This document shows positions 56,785 through 64,000 of a stretch of 64,000 bases of DNA, one piece after another. Source of the stretch: Rhizobium sp. AQ_MP (GTDB lineage Bacteria > Pseudomonadota > Alphaproteobacteria > Rhizobiales > Rhizobiaceae). The notes beneath the pieces are model-generated. The model saw only the letters and a list, made by a program, of their open reading frames with translations. It ran no database searches and was not told where the DNA came from. The position numbers were made by a program, and so were the translations under genes. The DNA lies in assembly GCF_014237835.1 (NCBI RefSeq), contig NZ_JACJVI010000001.1, positions 496,001-560,000 of the forward strand. The letters are read 5' to 3'. The number at the start of each line of letters is the position of its first letter. Position 1 is the first letter of the stretch.

Positions 56785-57795
56785 TTGGAGCAGTTACTCT
56801 TTGCCTTGCTGACGATCATCGTCGGCGTTGCGGCAGCGATCGGATATTTTTTCGGCTCGAATTATTTGCTGGACCTGATTTTCCCGTCCCGCATCGCCGA
56901 TACGGAAAAGGCCTCGAGGAACTTGAGGCGCGCAGCCCTGATCCGGCCCTGGCTTTTTCTTGGTCCGGCACTGATCTCACTAACGATCTACCTGATCTAC
57001 CCCCTGTTCTCTTCGGTCCTCTACTCGGTCATGGACCGAGGCGGTCAGAACTACGTCGGCCTCGCGAACTATCGCTGGATGGTCAATGACGCGGAGTTCC
57101 GCCAGTCGATCTTCAACAACATGCTCTGGCTGATCGTGGTGCCTGCTGCCTCCACCTTTTTCGGCCTGATCATCGCAGCACTCACCGACCGCATCTGGTG
57201 GGGCAACATCGCCAAGTCTCTGATTTTCATGCCGATGGCGATCTCCTTTGTCGGCGCATCGGTTATCTGGAAATTCGTCTACGACTACCGTGACGCCGGC
57301 TCCGACCAGATCGGCATCCTGAACGCGCTCGTGGTCTATTTCGGCGGTGATCCGCAGATCTGGATCGCCATGCCCCTCTGGAACAACTTCTTCCTGATGG
57401 TCATCCTCATCTGGATCCAGACCGGTTTCGCCATGGTGCTGCTCTCTGCCGCCCTTCGCGGGATACCGGAAGAGACCATCGAAGCGGCCGTCATCGATGG
57501 CGCAAATCCGTGGCAGATCTTCATCAAGATCAAGGTGCCGCAGATCTGGAATACGATTGCGGTGGTCTGGACCACCATCACCATCCTCGTCCTGAAGGTC
57601 TTCGACATCGTTCTGGCGATGACCAACGGCCAGTGGCAGAGCCAGGTTCTCGCAAACCTGATGTTCGACTGGATGTTCCGCGGCGGCGGTGACTTCGGCC
57701 GTGGCGCGGCGATTGCCGTCGTCATCATGGTCATGGTCATCCCGATCATGATCTGGAACATCCGCAATGCCCGCCGGGAAATGGAAGGACGCTGA
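56785..57795 (+). CDS. aglF: Alpha-glucoside ABC transporter permease AglF
   Basis: Inner-membrane permease of 336 residues with about eight helices and the EAA loop EETIEAAVIDGANPWQIFIK that contacts the ATPase. The start is TTG 56785 (MEQLLFALLTIIVGVAAAIG) with GGAGGGG 6-7 bases upstream. It lies 122 bases after aglE; the gap holds an imperfect repeat (ATGCATGACGGGCCGCATTC / GATGCGGCCC) that may form a stem lowering downstream expression. Confidence 0.92.
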   Translation: MEQLLFALLTIIVGVAAAIGYFFGSNYLLDLIFPSRIADTEKASRNLRRAALIRPWLFLGPALISLTIYLIYPLFSSVLYSVMDRGGQNYVGLANYRWMVNDAEFRQSIFNNMLWLIVVPAASTFFGLIIAALTDRIWWGNIAKSLIFMPMAISFVGASVIWKFVYDYRDAGSDQIGILNALVVYFGGDPQIWIAMPLWNNFFLMVILIWIQTGFAMVLLSAALRGIPEETIEAAVIDGANPWQIFIKIKVPQIWNTIAVVWTTITILVLKVFDIVLAMTNGQWQSQVLANLMFDWMFRGGGDFGRGAAIAVVIMVMVIPIMIWNIRNARREMEGR

Positions 57796-57796
57796 C

Positions 57797-58939
57797 ATGA
57801 CGCGCAAGCTTTCGCCGCTGACGATTGTCGTCAACCTCACCGTCCTCGTCCTGGTTGCTCTCTGGACACTGCCGACCGCAGGCCTCCTGATCTCGTCCCT
57901 GCGTGACAAGGACCAGATCGTCGCCTCCGGCTGGTGGACGGCCCTGTCGTCCTCGACCCGCAACGAGATCTACCGTGCCCCCGGCCCGGAAGCCCAGGTC
58001 CAGGAAAATGGCGTCTACGTCATCAAGGGCAATGTCTTTGAAGGCGGACCTGGTGCAGTCTCCGCCTTCGGTGCGACCAGCCAGCAGCCGTCGGCTTTCG
58101 AAGCGGGTGCGACTGCCGATATCCGCGACGGGCAGAAACTGACCGTCCAGGAAAATGGCGATTTCCGTCTGGAATCGCCGACAGCCTTTGAGGGATCGCG
58201 CGGCCAGCGCATCTTCTTCACGGCCGAGACACCGCCGCGCTTTACGCTGGAAAACTACCAGACGGTTCTGACGGCCGAAGGCATCGGCCAGTCCTTCATC
58301 AACTCGCTGACCGTTGCGATCCCCTCCACGATCATCCCGATCCTGGTTGCGGCCTTCGCGGCCTATGCGCTCGCCTGGATGAAGTTTCCCGGTCGCTCGA
58401 TCCTGATCGCCGTCATCGTCGGCCTGCTTGTCGTGCCGCTGCAGATGTCGCTCATCCCGCTTCTGAAGATGTATAACGACGTCGGCGCCTTCTTCGGGGT
58501 CCCTGCCAAGGGCTATGTCGGCATCTGGCTTGCCCATATGGGCTTCGGCCTGCCGCTCGCCATCTATCTCTTGCGCAACTACATCGCCGGCCTGCCGCGC
58601 GAGATCATGGAATCGGCCCGCGTCGACGGCGCCTCCGATTTCGAGATTTTTATCAAGATCGTCCTGCCGCTCTCCTATCCGGCACTCGCCTCCTTCGCGA
58701 TCTTCCAGTTCCTCTGGACCTGGAACGACCTGCTGGTGGCGATGGTCTTCCTCGGGACAGGCAATGACGAACTGGTTCTGACCGGTCGCCTCGTCAACCT
58801 GCTTGGCTCGCGCGGCGGCAACTGGGAAATCCTGACGGCCTCCGCCTTCATCACCATCATCGTTCCGCTCCTCGTCTTCTTCGGTCTCCAGCGCTACCTC
58901 GTCCGAGGCTTGTTGGCAGGCTCGGTCAAGGGTGGTTGA
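57797..58939 (+). CDS. aglG: Alpha-glucoside ABC transporter permease AglG
   Basis: Second permease, 380 residues. One N-terminal helix is followed by a large periplasmic insert (about 40-155, including QVQENGVYVIKGNVFEGGPG) and then five helices with the EAA loop REIMESARVDGASDFEIFIK. This insert is typical of AglG. ATG 57797 is chosen, with GAAGGA 7 bases upstream and only one base after aglF. Confidence 0.92.
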   Translation: MTRKLSPLTIVVNLTVLVLVALWTLPTAGLLISSLRDKDQIVASGWWTALSSSTRNEIYRAPGPEAQVQENGVYVIKGNVFEGGPGAVSAFGATSQQPSAFEAGATADIRDGQKLTVQENGDFRLESPTAFEGSRGQRIFFTAETPPRFTLENYQTVLTAEGIGQSFINSLTVAIPSTIIPILVAAFAAYALAWMKFPGRSILIAVIVGLLVVPLQMSLIPLLKMYNDVGAFFGVPAKGYVGIWLAHMGFGLPLAIYLLRNYIAGLPREIMESARVDGASDFEIFIKIVLPLSYPALASFAIFQFLWTWNDLLVAMVFLGTGNDELVLTGRLVNLLGSRGGNWEILTASAFITIIVPLLVFFGLQRYLVRGLLAGSVKGG

Positions 58940-58979
58940 GCGGAGCCTTTAAACACACTGACATGCATGAGGATCAAGA

Positions 58980-60635
58980 ATGAGTTCCACGACGCAATCG
59001 ACGCTGGTCGCCGACAAGGATTGGTGGCGCGGTGCGGTGATCTATCAGATCTACCCACGCTCCTACCAGGACTCCAATGGCGATGGTATCGGTGACCTGA
59101 AGGGCATCACCGCCCGTCTGGCGCATATCGCCGATCTCGGCGCCGATGCGATCTGGATCTCGCCGTTCTTCACCTCGCCAATGAAGGACTTCGGCTACGA
59201 CGTCTCGAACTACGTGGACGTCGACCCGATGTTCGGTTCGTTGACGGACTTCGATGGCCTAATCGCCGAAGCCCACCGGCTTGGCATACGCGTCATGATC
59301 GACCTGGTCATGTCGCACTCGTCCGACCAGCATCCCTGGTTTGTCGAGAGCCGCTCGAGCCGCGTCAACCCCAAGGCCGACTGGTACGTCTGGGCGGACT
59401 CCAGGCCGGATGGCACACCGCCGAACAACTGGCTGTCGATCTTTGGTGGTTCTGCGTGGCAGTGGGATCCCACCCGCATGCAGTACTACCTGCACAACTT
59501 CCTGACATCGCAGCCGGATATGAACCTGCATAATCCCGAGGTTCAGGATGCGCTGCTTGCTGCCACACGCTTCTGGCTCGATCGCGGCGTCGATGGTTTC
59601 CGCCTCGACACGATCAACTTCTATTTCCACGACAAGGAACTCAGGGACAACCCGCCGCTTGCCCCCGAGCGTCGCAACGCGTCGACCGCACCGGCCGTCA
59701 ACCCCTACAATTTCCAGGAACACATCTACGACAAGAACCGCCCGGAAAACATCGCCTTCCTCAAGCGCTTCCGTGCGCTCCTGGACGAGTATCCGGCAAT
59801 TGCCGCCGTCGGCGAAGTCGGCGACAGCCAGCGTGGTCTGGAAATCGTCGGCGAATACACGTCCGGCAATGACAAGATGCAGATGTGCTATGCGTTCGAG
59901 TTCCTGGCGCCTGAGCCGCTCACGCCGTCAGTTGTGCGCAACACGCAGAACGCATTCGCCAATGCAGCTCCCGAAGGCTGGGCATGCTGGGCCTTTTCCA
60001 ACCACGACGTGGTTCGCCACGTGTCGCGCTGGGGTGCAAGCGTGCTTGATCGCGACGGCTACGCCAAGATGACTTCGGCGCTGCTGCTGACCCAACGCGG
60101 TTCGGTTTGCATCTATCAGGGTGAGGAACTCGGCCTGACCGAAGCCGACATTGCCTTTGAAGATCTGCAGGATCCCTATGGCATCCAGTTCTGGCCGGAG
60201 TTCAAGGGCCGCGACGGTTGCCGCACACCGATGGTCTGGGACGATCATGCCGTCCAGGCCGGCTTCTCGACTGCTCAGAAGACTTGGTTGCCGATCCCGG
60301 TCGAGCATGTGCTGCGCGCCGTCAACACGCAGGTCGGCAAGCCGGAAACGGTGCTGGAGCACTATCGCCGCTTTCTCGCCTTCCGCCGCCAGTATCCGGC
60401 CTTCGCCAAGGGCGACATCGTGTTCCACGACGCCGGCGAGGACCAGCTGGTTTATACCCGCGCATTCGGCAACGAGAAGCTGCTCTGCATCTTCAACATG
60501 AGCGCAGGGGCGACGTCGATAGCCCTGCCGGCCGGGGAGTGGGTTGCCCTTGAGGGCCATGGCTTCGACAGTGCAGTCAACGATAACAAGGTAGAGTTGC
60601 CGGCTTGGGGCGCCTATTTCGCGCGTCACGCCTGA
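58980..60635 (+). CDS. aglA: Alpha-glucosidase AglA (GH13)
   Basis: Cytoplasmic glycoside hydrolase family 13 enzyme splitting imported alpha-glucosides. The 551 residues include the catalytic regions: DLVMSHSSDQHPWF, GFRLDTINFYFHDKEL with the nucleophile Asp, AAVGEVGDSQ with the acid Glu, and FSNHDVVRH. N-terminus WWRGAVIYQIYPRSYQDSNG is the family hallmark. Lies between permease and ATPase genes in the agl operon. Confidence 0.95.
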   Translation: MSSTTQSTLVADKDWWRGAVIYQIYPRSYQDSNGDGIGDLKGITARLAHIADLGADAIWISPFFTSPMKDFGYDVSNYVDVDPMFGSLTDFDGLIAEAHRLGIRVMIDLVMSHSSDQHPWFVESRSSRVNPKADWYVWADSRPDGTPPNNWLSIFGGSAWQWDPTRMQYYLHNFLTSQPDMNLHNPEVQDALLAATRFWLDRGVDGFRLDTINFYFHDKELRDNPPLAPERRNASTAPAVNPYNFQEHIYDKNRPENIAFLKRFRALLDEYPAIAAVGEVGDSQRGLEIVGEYTSGNDKMQMCYAFEFLAPEPLTPSVVRNTQNAFANAAPEGWACWAFSNHDVVRHVSRWGASVLDRDGYAKMTSALLLTQRGSVCIYQGEELGLTEADIAFEDLQDPYGIQFWPEFKGRDGCRTPMVWDDHAVQAGFSTAQKTWLPIPVEHVLRAVNTQVGKPETVLEHYRRFLAFRRQYPAFAKGDIVFHDAGEDQLVYTRAFGNEKLLCIFNMSAGATSIALPAGEWVALEGHGFDSAVNDNKVELPAWGAYFARHA

Positions 60636-60649
60636 CAGGGGAGGTAAGC

Positions 60650-61738
60650 ATGACGGGTCTGGTTCTCAAGGACATCCGCAAGGCATACGGGCAGGTCAAG
60701 GTCCTGCACGGCATCGATCTGGAGATCAAGGAAGGCGAGTTCGTGGTCTTCGTCGGCCCGTCAGGCTGCGGCAAGTCCACGCTCTTGCGCATGATCGCCG
60801 GTCTTGAGGACATCACCAGCGGCGAGATGTATATCGACGGCCAGCTCGTCAACGATGTGCCGCCGTCCAAGCGCGGTATCGCCATGGTCTTCCAGTCCTA
60901 CGCGCTCTACCCGCATATGACGGTCTACGACAACATGGCCTTCGGAATGCGGATCGCCGGAGAGAGCAAGGAAGAGATCGACCGTCGCGTCCGCTCGGCC
61001 GCCAACATTCTGCAGCTCGGCCCCTATCTCGATCGCCTTCCCAAGGCGCTATCCGGTGGCCAGCGCCAGCGCGTGGCCATCGGCCGTGCCATCTGCCGCA
61101 ACCCCAAGGTCTTCCTCTTCGACGAACCCTTGTCGAATCTTGACGCAGCGCTGCGTGTCGCAACGCGGATCGAGATCGCCAAGCTCAACGAGCAGATGGC
61201 CGATACGACGATGATCTACGTCACCCACGACCAGGTCGAGGCGATGACGCTGGCGGACCGCATCGTCGTGCTCTCGGCCGGTCGCATCGAACAGGTCGGA
61301 CCGCCGCTCGAGCTCTACGAGCGCCCCGCCAATCTCTTCGTCGCCCGCTTCATCGGCTCGCCTGCCATGAATATCATGCCGGTCACCGTCATTGGCACGG
61401 GGGCCGAAACAAAGATCAAGCTGAAGGACGGCTCGGAAGTCACGGTCGATGTGGCCACCTCAGCCTCCGAACAGGGCAAGACCGCAAGCTTCGGTGTGCG
61501 CCCTGAAGATCTGGCGATTGCCACCGGCGACGAGTTCCTCTTCGAGGGGGATGTCGAGATCGTCGAGGCGCTGGGCGAAGTTACGCTGCTTTATGTCAAC
61601 GGTCCGGTCGAGGAAGAGCCTGTTGTCGTCAAGCTTCCTGGCATCGTGGATGTCAGGAAGGGCCAGAAGCTGCGCTTCTCCGCAGACAAGACCAAGCTCC
61701 ACCTGTTCGACGCTGCAGGCCAGACCTACCGCCGGTGA
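60650..61738 (+). CDS. aglK: Alpha-glucoside ABC transporter ATPase AglK
   Basis: ATP-binding subunit of 362 residues, MalK type. Walker A GPSGCGKST, signature LSGGQRQRVAIGRAI, Walker B VFLFDEPLSNLD and H-loop VTHDQ are all present, followed by a regulatory TOBE domain. ATG 60650 is chosen (MTGLVLKDIRKAYGQ) with GGGAGG 5 bases upstream; an earlier start at 60605 would overlap aglA. Last gene of the operon. Confidence 0.95.
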   Translation: MTGLVLKDIRKAYGQVKVLHGIDLEIKEGEFVVFVGPSGCGKSTLLRMIAGLEDITSGEMYIDGQLVNDVPPSKRGIAMVFQSYALYPHMTVYDNMAFGMRIAGESKEEIDRRVRSAANILQLGPYLDRLPKALSGGQRQRVAIGRAICRNPKVFLFDEPLSNLDAALRVATRIEIAKLNEQMADTTMIYVTHDQVEAMTLADRIVVLSAGRIEQVGPPLELYERPANLFVARFIGSPAMNIMPVTVIGTGAETKIKLKDGSEVTVDVATSASEQGKTASFGVRPEDLAIATGDEFLFEGDVEIVEALGEVTLLYVNGPVEEEPVVVKLPGIVDVRKGQKLRFSADKTKLHLFDAAGQTYRR

Positions 61739-61759
61739 TGGCATTCGATCAACTTGCTT

Positions 61760-61794
61760 AAGGCCCTGTTATCCTTACCGATAGCGGGGCTTTT
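61760..61794 (+). terminator. Weak terminator after aglK
   Basis: AAGGCCC (61760-61766) pairs with GGGGCTT (61786-61792) with one mismatch, followed by TT. It sits 22 bases after the aglK stop. Loop is 19 bases, so the call is tentative. Confidence 0.4.
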
Positions 61795-61941
61795 GGTGGC
61801 AGGGAATGGCCCTCTTCGCAACACCGACTGTTAAGCTGTCACTGCTAGTCTTTTGCTCATAACAACTGACAAAAGACGAGGGCTTGAGCGATGAGAACGG
61901 CAAGTGGCGGGTCTCATTTCCTGAAGAAAGAGGAATCCTTC

Positions 61942-62298
61942 ATGTACGACCGGGAGAACCGGTATCGCATGGAGGATACAATGAATGCCGGACGCCTCGA
62001 ATACACCGAAAACGGCATGACACACATGGCGGCGCGGCGCTGCGACGTCTTGCGCATCTCGCTCAGCGGCGCCGTGATCGGTCTCATCACCCAGGTCAAT
62101 CTCCCCAAGCAGTTTTACCTCGACATCCCGGATGCCCGTATCAACAAGGTAGGCGCGGTTTTGATGAAGACCTTCGCCAACAACACAGCCGAGATCCGCT
62201 TCCTGCGCCTGCTGACGCAGAAGGAGTTGGACCGCATCTTCGTGTTCTCCACGCATCCCGCCCATAAGGATCGCGTCCTCGACGTGCGCAGCTGGTAA
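61942..62298 (+). CDS. Small PilZ-like protein, function unknown
   Basis: A 118-residue protein. The segment AARRCDVLRISLSGAVIGLI follows the PilZ layout (basic Arg cluster, then a D/N-x-S-x-x-G-like turn seen here as ISLSGA), and the beta-rich rest (VNLPKQFYLDIPDARINKVG) fits the barrel. The canonical RxxxR and DxSxxG c-di-GMP residues are not all present, so nucleotide binding is doubtful. ATG 61942 has AGAGGAA about 7 bases upstream; ATG 61891 with GAGGG is an alternative giving 135 residues. Confidence 0.6.
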   Translation: MYDRENRYRMEDTMNAGRLEYTENGMTHMAARRCDVLRISLSGAVIGLITQVNLPKQFYLDIPDARINKVGAVLMKTFANNTAEIRFLRLLTQKELDRIFVFSTHPAHKDRVLDVRSW

Positions 62299-62420
62299 TA
62301 TCGGACGAGCCCCGTTCTGAAGGTCGGTGTGGCGCAAGCTGCACCGGCCTTCAGCATTTCTGACTGGACTTCGGCACCAGGACCTTCGATCTTCCGGACA
62401 CATTCAAGGGAGAATATCGA

Positions 62421-63125
62421 ATGAGCACTCAAAAGGTAGCCATCGTCACGGCAGGGGGAAGCGGCATGGGGGCGGCGGCAGCACGCCGGCTGGCCGCCGA
62501 TGGCTTCAAGCTCGCCATCCTTTCCTCTTCCGGCAAGGGAGAGGCGATTGCCGCCGAGCTTGGAGGCTATGGCGTCACTGGCTCCAATCAGTCTCCGGAA
62601 GACCTTGCCCGCCTCGTTGACGGCACCATGGAGCGCTACGGTCGCATCGACGTGCTCGTCAACAGTGCCGGTCACGGGCCGCGTGCGCAGATCCTCGAGA
62701 TCACCGACGAGCAGTGGGTGAAGGGCATGGATGTCTACCTGCTCAATGTCATCCGCCCGACGCGTCTCGTCACCCCGATCATGCAGCGCCAAAAATCCGG
62801 TGTGATCATCAACATTTCCACCGCCTGGGCCTTCGAGCCCTCATCGATGTTCCCGACATCGGCCGTCTTCCGCGCGGGCCTCGCATCCTTCACCAAGATC
62901 TTCGCCGACACCTATGCGGCCGAGAACATCCGGATGAATAACGTGCTGCCCGGATGGATCGACAGCCTGCCCGCAACCGAGGAACGACGCGATGGCGTGC
63001 CGATGAAACGCTATGGCACCAGCGAGGAGATTGCGGCCACCATCGCCTTCCTCGCCTCCGAAGGCGCAGCCTACATCACCGGTCAGAACCTGAAGGTCGA
63101 CGGCGGGTTAACCCGTCACGTTTGA
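62421..63125 (+). CDS. Atypical SDR-family oxidoreductase
   Basis: 234-residue short-chain dehydrogenase/reductase fold. The NAD(P)-binding motif TAGGSGMG (10-17), NSAG (81-84), the Ser of IINISTAW (about 133) and the C-terminal YITGQNLKVDGGLT are present. The catalytic YxxxK is replaced by S147-x-x-x-R151 (TSAVFRAGLASF), so it may not be a normal dehydrogenase. AGGGAG lies about 8 bases before the start. It may be separately transcribed from the genes around it. Confidence 0.85.
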   Translation: MSTQKVAIVTAGGSGMGAAAARRLAADGFKLAILSSSGKGEAIAAELGGYGVTGSNQSPEDLARLVDGTMERYGRIDVLVNSAGHGPRAQILEITDEQWVKGMDVYLLNVIRPTRLVTPIMQRQKSGVIINISTAWAFEPSSMFPTSAVFRAGLASFTKIFADTYAAENIRMNNVLPGWIDSLPATEERRDGVPMKRYGTSEEIAATIAFLASEGAAYITGQNLKVDGGLTRHV

Positions 63126-63180
63126 GACTATTTTGCGCCGGGCGCTCGGAATGTGACGAAATCCGCCCGGTGTAAACCTC

Positions 63181-63191
63181 TTGGTTACCAA
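63181..63191. promoter_or_regulatory. Short palindrome TTGGT-T-ACCAA before the last gene
   Basis: A perfect 5-bp inverted repeat around a single T, 120 bases before the start of the partial gene at 63311. It could be an operator; no regulator is nearby. A longer stem (CCGGGCG 63138-63144 with CGCCCGG 63164-63170) just before it may end the SDR transcript. Confidence 0.3.
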
Positions 63192-63310
63192 ACTTCTTCA
63201 TTCTTTAGGGCAGTCGACAGGACGGCCTTGCCACAACCCTGTCTCAGTAAGGCCGGTTTCTGTTGTTAGGCCGCCGGCTCCCAGAGTTTTGGTAAGCGAG
63301 TTCAAGTATC

Positions 63311-64000
63311 ATGGCGTCCTCGACCCGTAAGGTCACCGGCGGCAATGGCGTCGCCGTTCAAACGATGAAGTCGCGCAGGAAGACGCGCGGCTCCAGCCTG
63401 CCGACGGTCTTGGGCATTGGACTGGCTTGCCTCTTTTGGGGCACCGCAAGCCTTGCTGTCTTCAAGGGCCTCTCCTCCTCCACCATCGAAGCTCCCGCGA
63501 TCGCCGGCCACAGTCTGCCGAGGCCGGATCTTGCCCTGTCGAAGCCGCTCGCCCCGCGGGCGACAGCTAAACCTTCAGGCGATCTCGCCGCGCTCGACGA
63601 GATGCGGAACCGGTTCGCCGAAGCGATCGCCGCAACCGATCATCTGAGCCTGCTGATGCTGCCCGCCGCCATGCGGCTTGCCGAGGTCGACAAGTCCGAC
63701 CGTCTGCTGCTGGCCCGTGTCGAAAGCGTGACGGACTCGCAGGCACTCGCGGTCCTGCGTGACGCACTCGTGCAGGCCGAAGCCGGCCGACAGCAGGCAG
63801 CACTTGTAACGGCCGCCCATGAGCGCCGCAGCGGTGTCGACGATATCGACAAGGCCATGACCGCCTCGATCGCTCGCGACGGCTCCACCGCGCCAACCGT
63901 CGCTCTCGGTTATGCTGCAACGCCAAGCGCCTCCGAGACGATGGCCGCTGCCGACCCGCGCCAGGAGCCCTTTGAAGAACTGCTGTCGGAGCCGCAGACC
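63311..64000 (+). CDS. Membrane-anchored protein, partial (runs off the right edge)
   Basis: Open from ATG 63311 to the end of the window, 230 codons. A basic N-terminus (SRRKTRGSSL) precedes one membrane segment (about 31-52, LPTVLGIGLACLFWGTASLA), then an Ala-rich, coiled-coil-like periplasmic region (LDEMRNRFAEAIAATDHLSL, ALVQAEAGRQQAALVTAAHE). The functional domain is presumably further downstream, outside the window. I recognise no family. Confidence 0.7.
   Translation, partial: MASSTRKVTGGNGVAVQTMKSRRKTRGSSLPTVLGIGLACLFWGTASLAVFKGLSSSTIEAPAIAGHSLPRPDLALSKPLAPRATAKPSGDLAALDEMRNRFAEAIAATDHLSLLMLPAAMRLAEVDKSDRLLLARVESVTDSQALAVLRDALVQAEAGRQQAALVTAAHERRSGVDDIDKAMTASIARDGSTAPTVALGYAATPSASETMAAADPRQEPFEELLSEPQT

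Noticed and set aside
1..64000. tRNA, rRNA, CRISPR arrays, insertion sequences, prophage genes
   Set aside because: Looked for and not seen; the window is continuous chromosomal housekeeping, motility and sugar-uptake genes.

Overview
The window comes from an alphaproteobacterium of the Rhizobiaceae (Sinorhizobium/Rhizobium/Agrobacterium lineage). The evidence is the gene order: one chromosomal block running icpA-cheS-cheY1-cheA-cheW-cheR-cheB-cheY2-cheD-cheT-fliF-visN-visR, then flagellar and motor genes including the rhizobial specialities motC, motD, motE, rem, flaF and flbT. This closely follows the known Sinorhizobium meliloti flagellar regulon. GC-rich coding sequence with many 1-4 base gene overlaps fits this.

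Layout. 1-3151 (minus): non-homologous end joining genes ku and ligD; ligD has an in-frame TGA in its phosphoesterase domain and runs off the left edge. 3549-12046 (plus): chemotaxis operon with a soluble globin-type receptor, CheS, two CheYs, CheA/W/R/B/D and CheT. 12206-15680 (plus): fliF and the LuxR-type master regulators visN and visR. 15797-21109 (minus): motA-fliM-fliN-fliG-flhB plus a small unknown gene. 21333-30206 (plus): rod, ring and export genes flgF-fliI-unknown-flgB-flgC-fliE-flgG-flgA-flgI-motE-flgH-fliL-fliP. 30444-35121: four tandem flagellin genes, each with its own leader and downstream hairpin. 35385-40643: a FliH-like gene, motB, motC, motD (hook-length control) and a flagellar lytic transglycosylase. 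40924-41595: rem. 41737-52008: flgE-flgK-flgL-flaF-flbT-flgD-fliQ-flhA-fliR and four small genes that look like FliJ, FlgJ (rod-binding part), FlgN and a second FliL. 52089-53976: a WecG/TagA-family glycosyltransferase and folD. 54001-61738: alpha-glucoside uptake locus, with aglR divergent from aglE-aglF-aglG-aglA-aglK. 61942-64000: a small PilZ-like protein, an atypical SDR and the start of an unrecognised membrane-anchored protein.

How it works together. From family knowledge, VisN/VisR activate rem, Rem activates the structural and motor genes, and flagellins are made last. CheY2-P acts on a unidirectional motor, CheY1 with CheS serves as a phosphate sink, and MotC/MotE tune rotation speed.

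Most interesting observations. (1) All four flagellin leaders share one architecture: a GCATGATGC-like box, 21-22 bases later a short CCGG-type hairpin whose arms co-vary between copies, then in three of four a second hairpin that pairs the Shine-Dalgarno sequence. This is a plausible target for the FlbT encoded nearby. (2) GTTAA-type repeats spaced 11 (and 13) bases recur upstream of rem and three flagellin genes. (3) Small genes appear to supply the missing FliH, FliJ and FlgN functions. (4) FliN carries a Gly/Phe-rich repeat insert. (5) ligD is interrupted. No tRNA, rRNA, insertion sequence or CRISPR array was seen.
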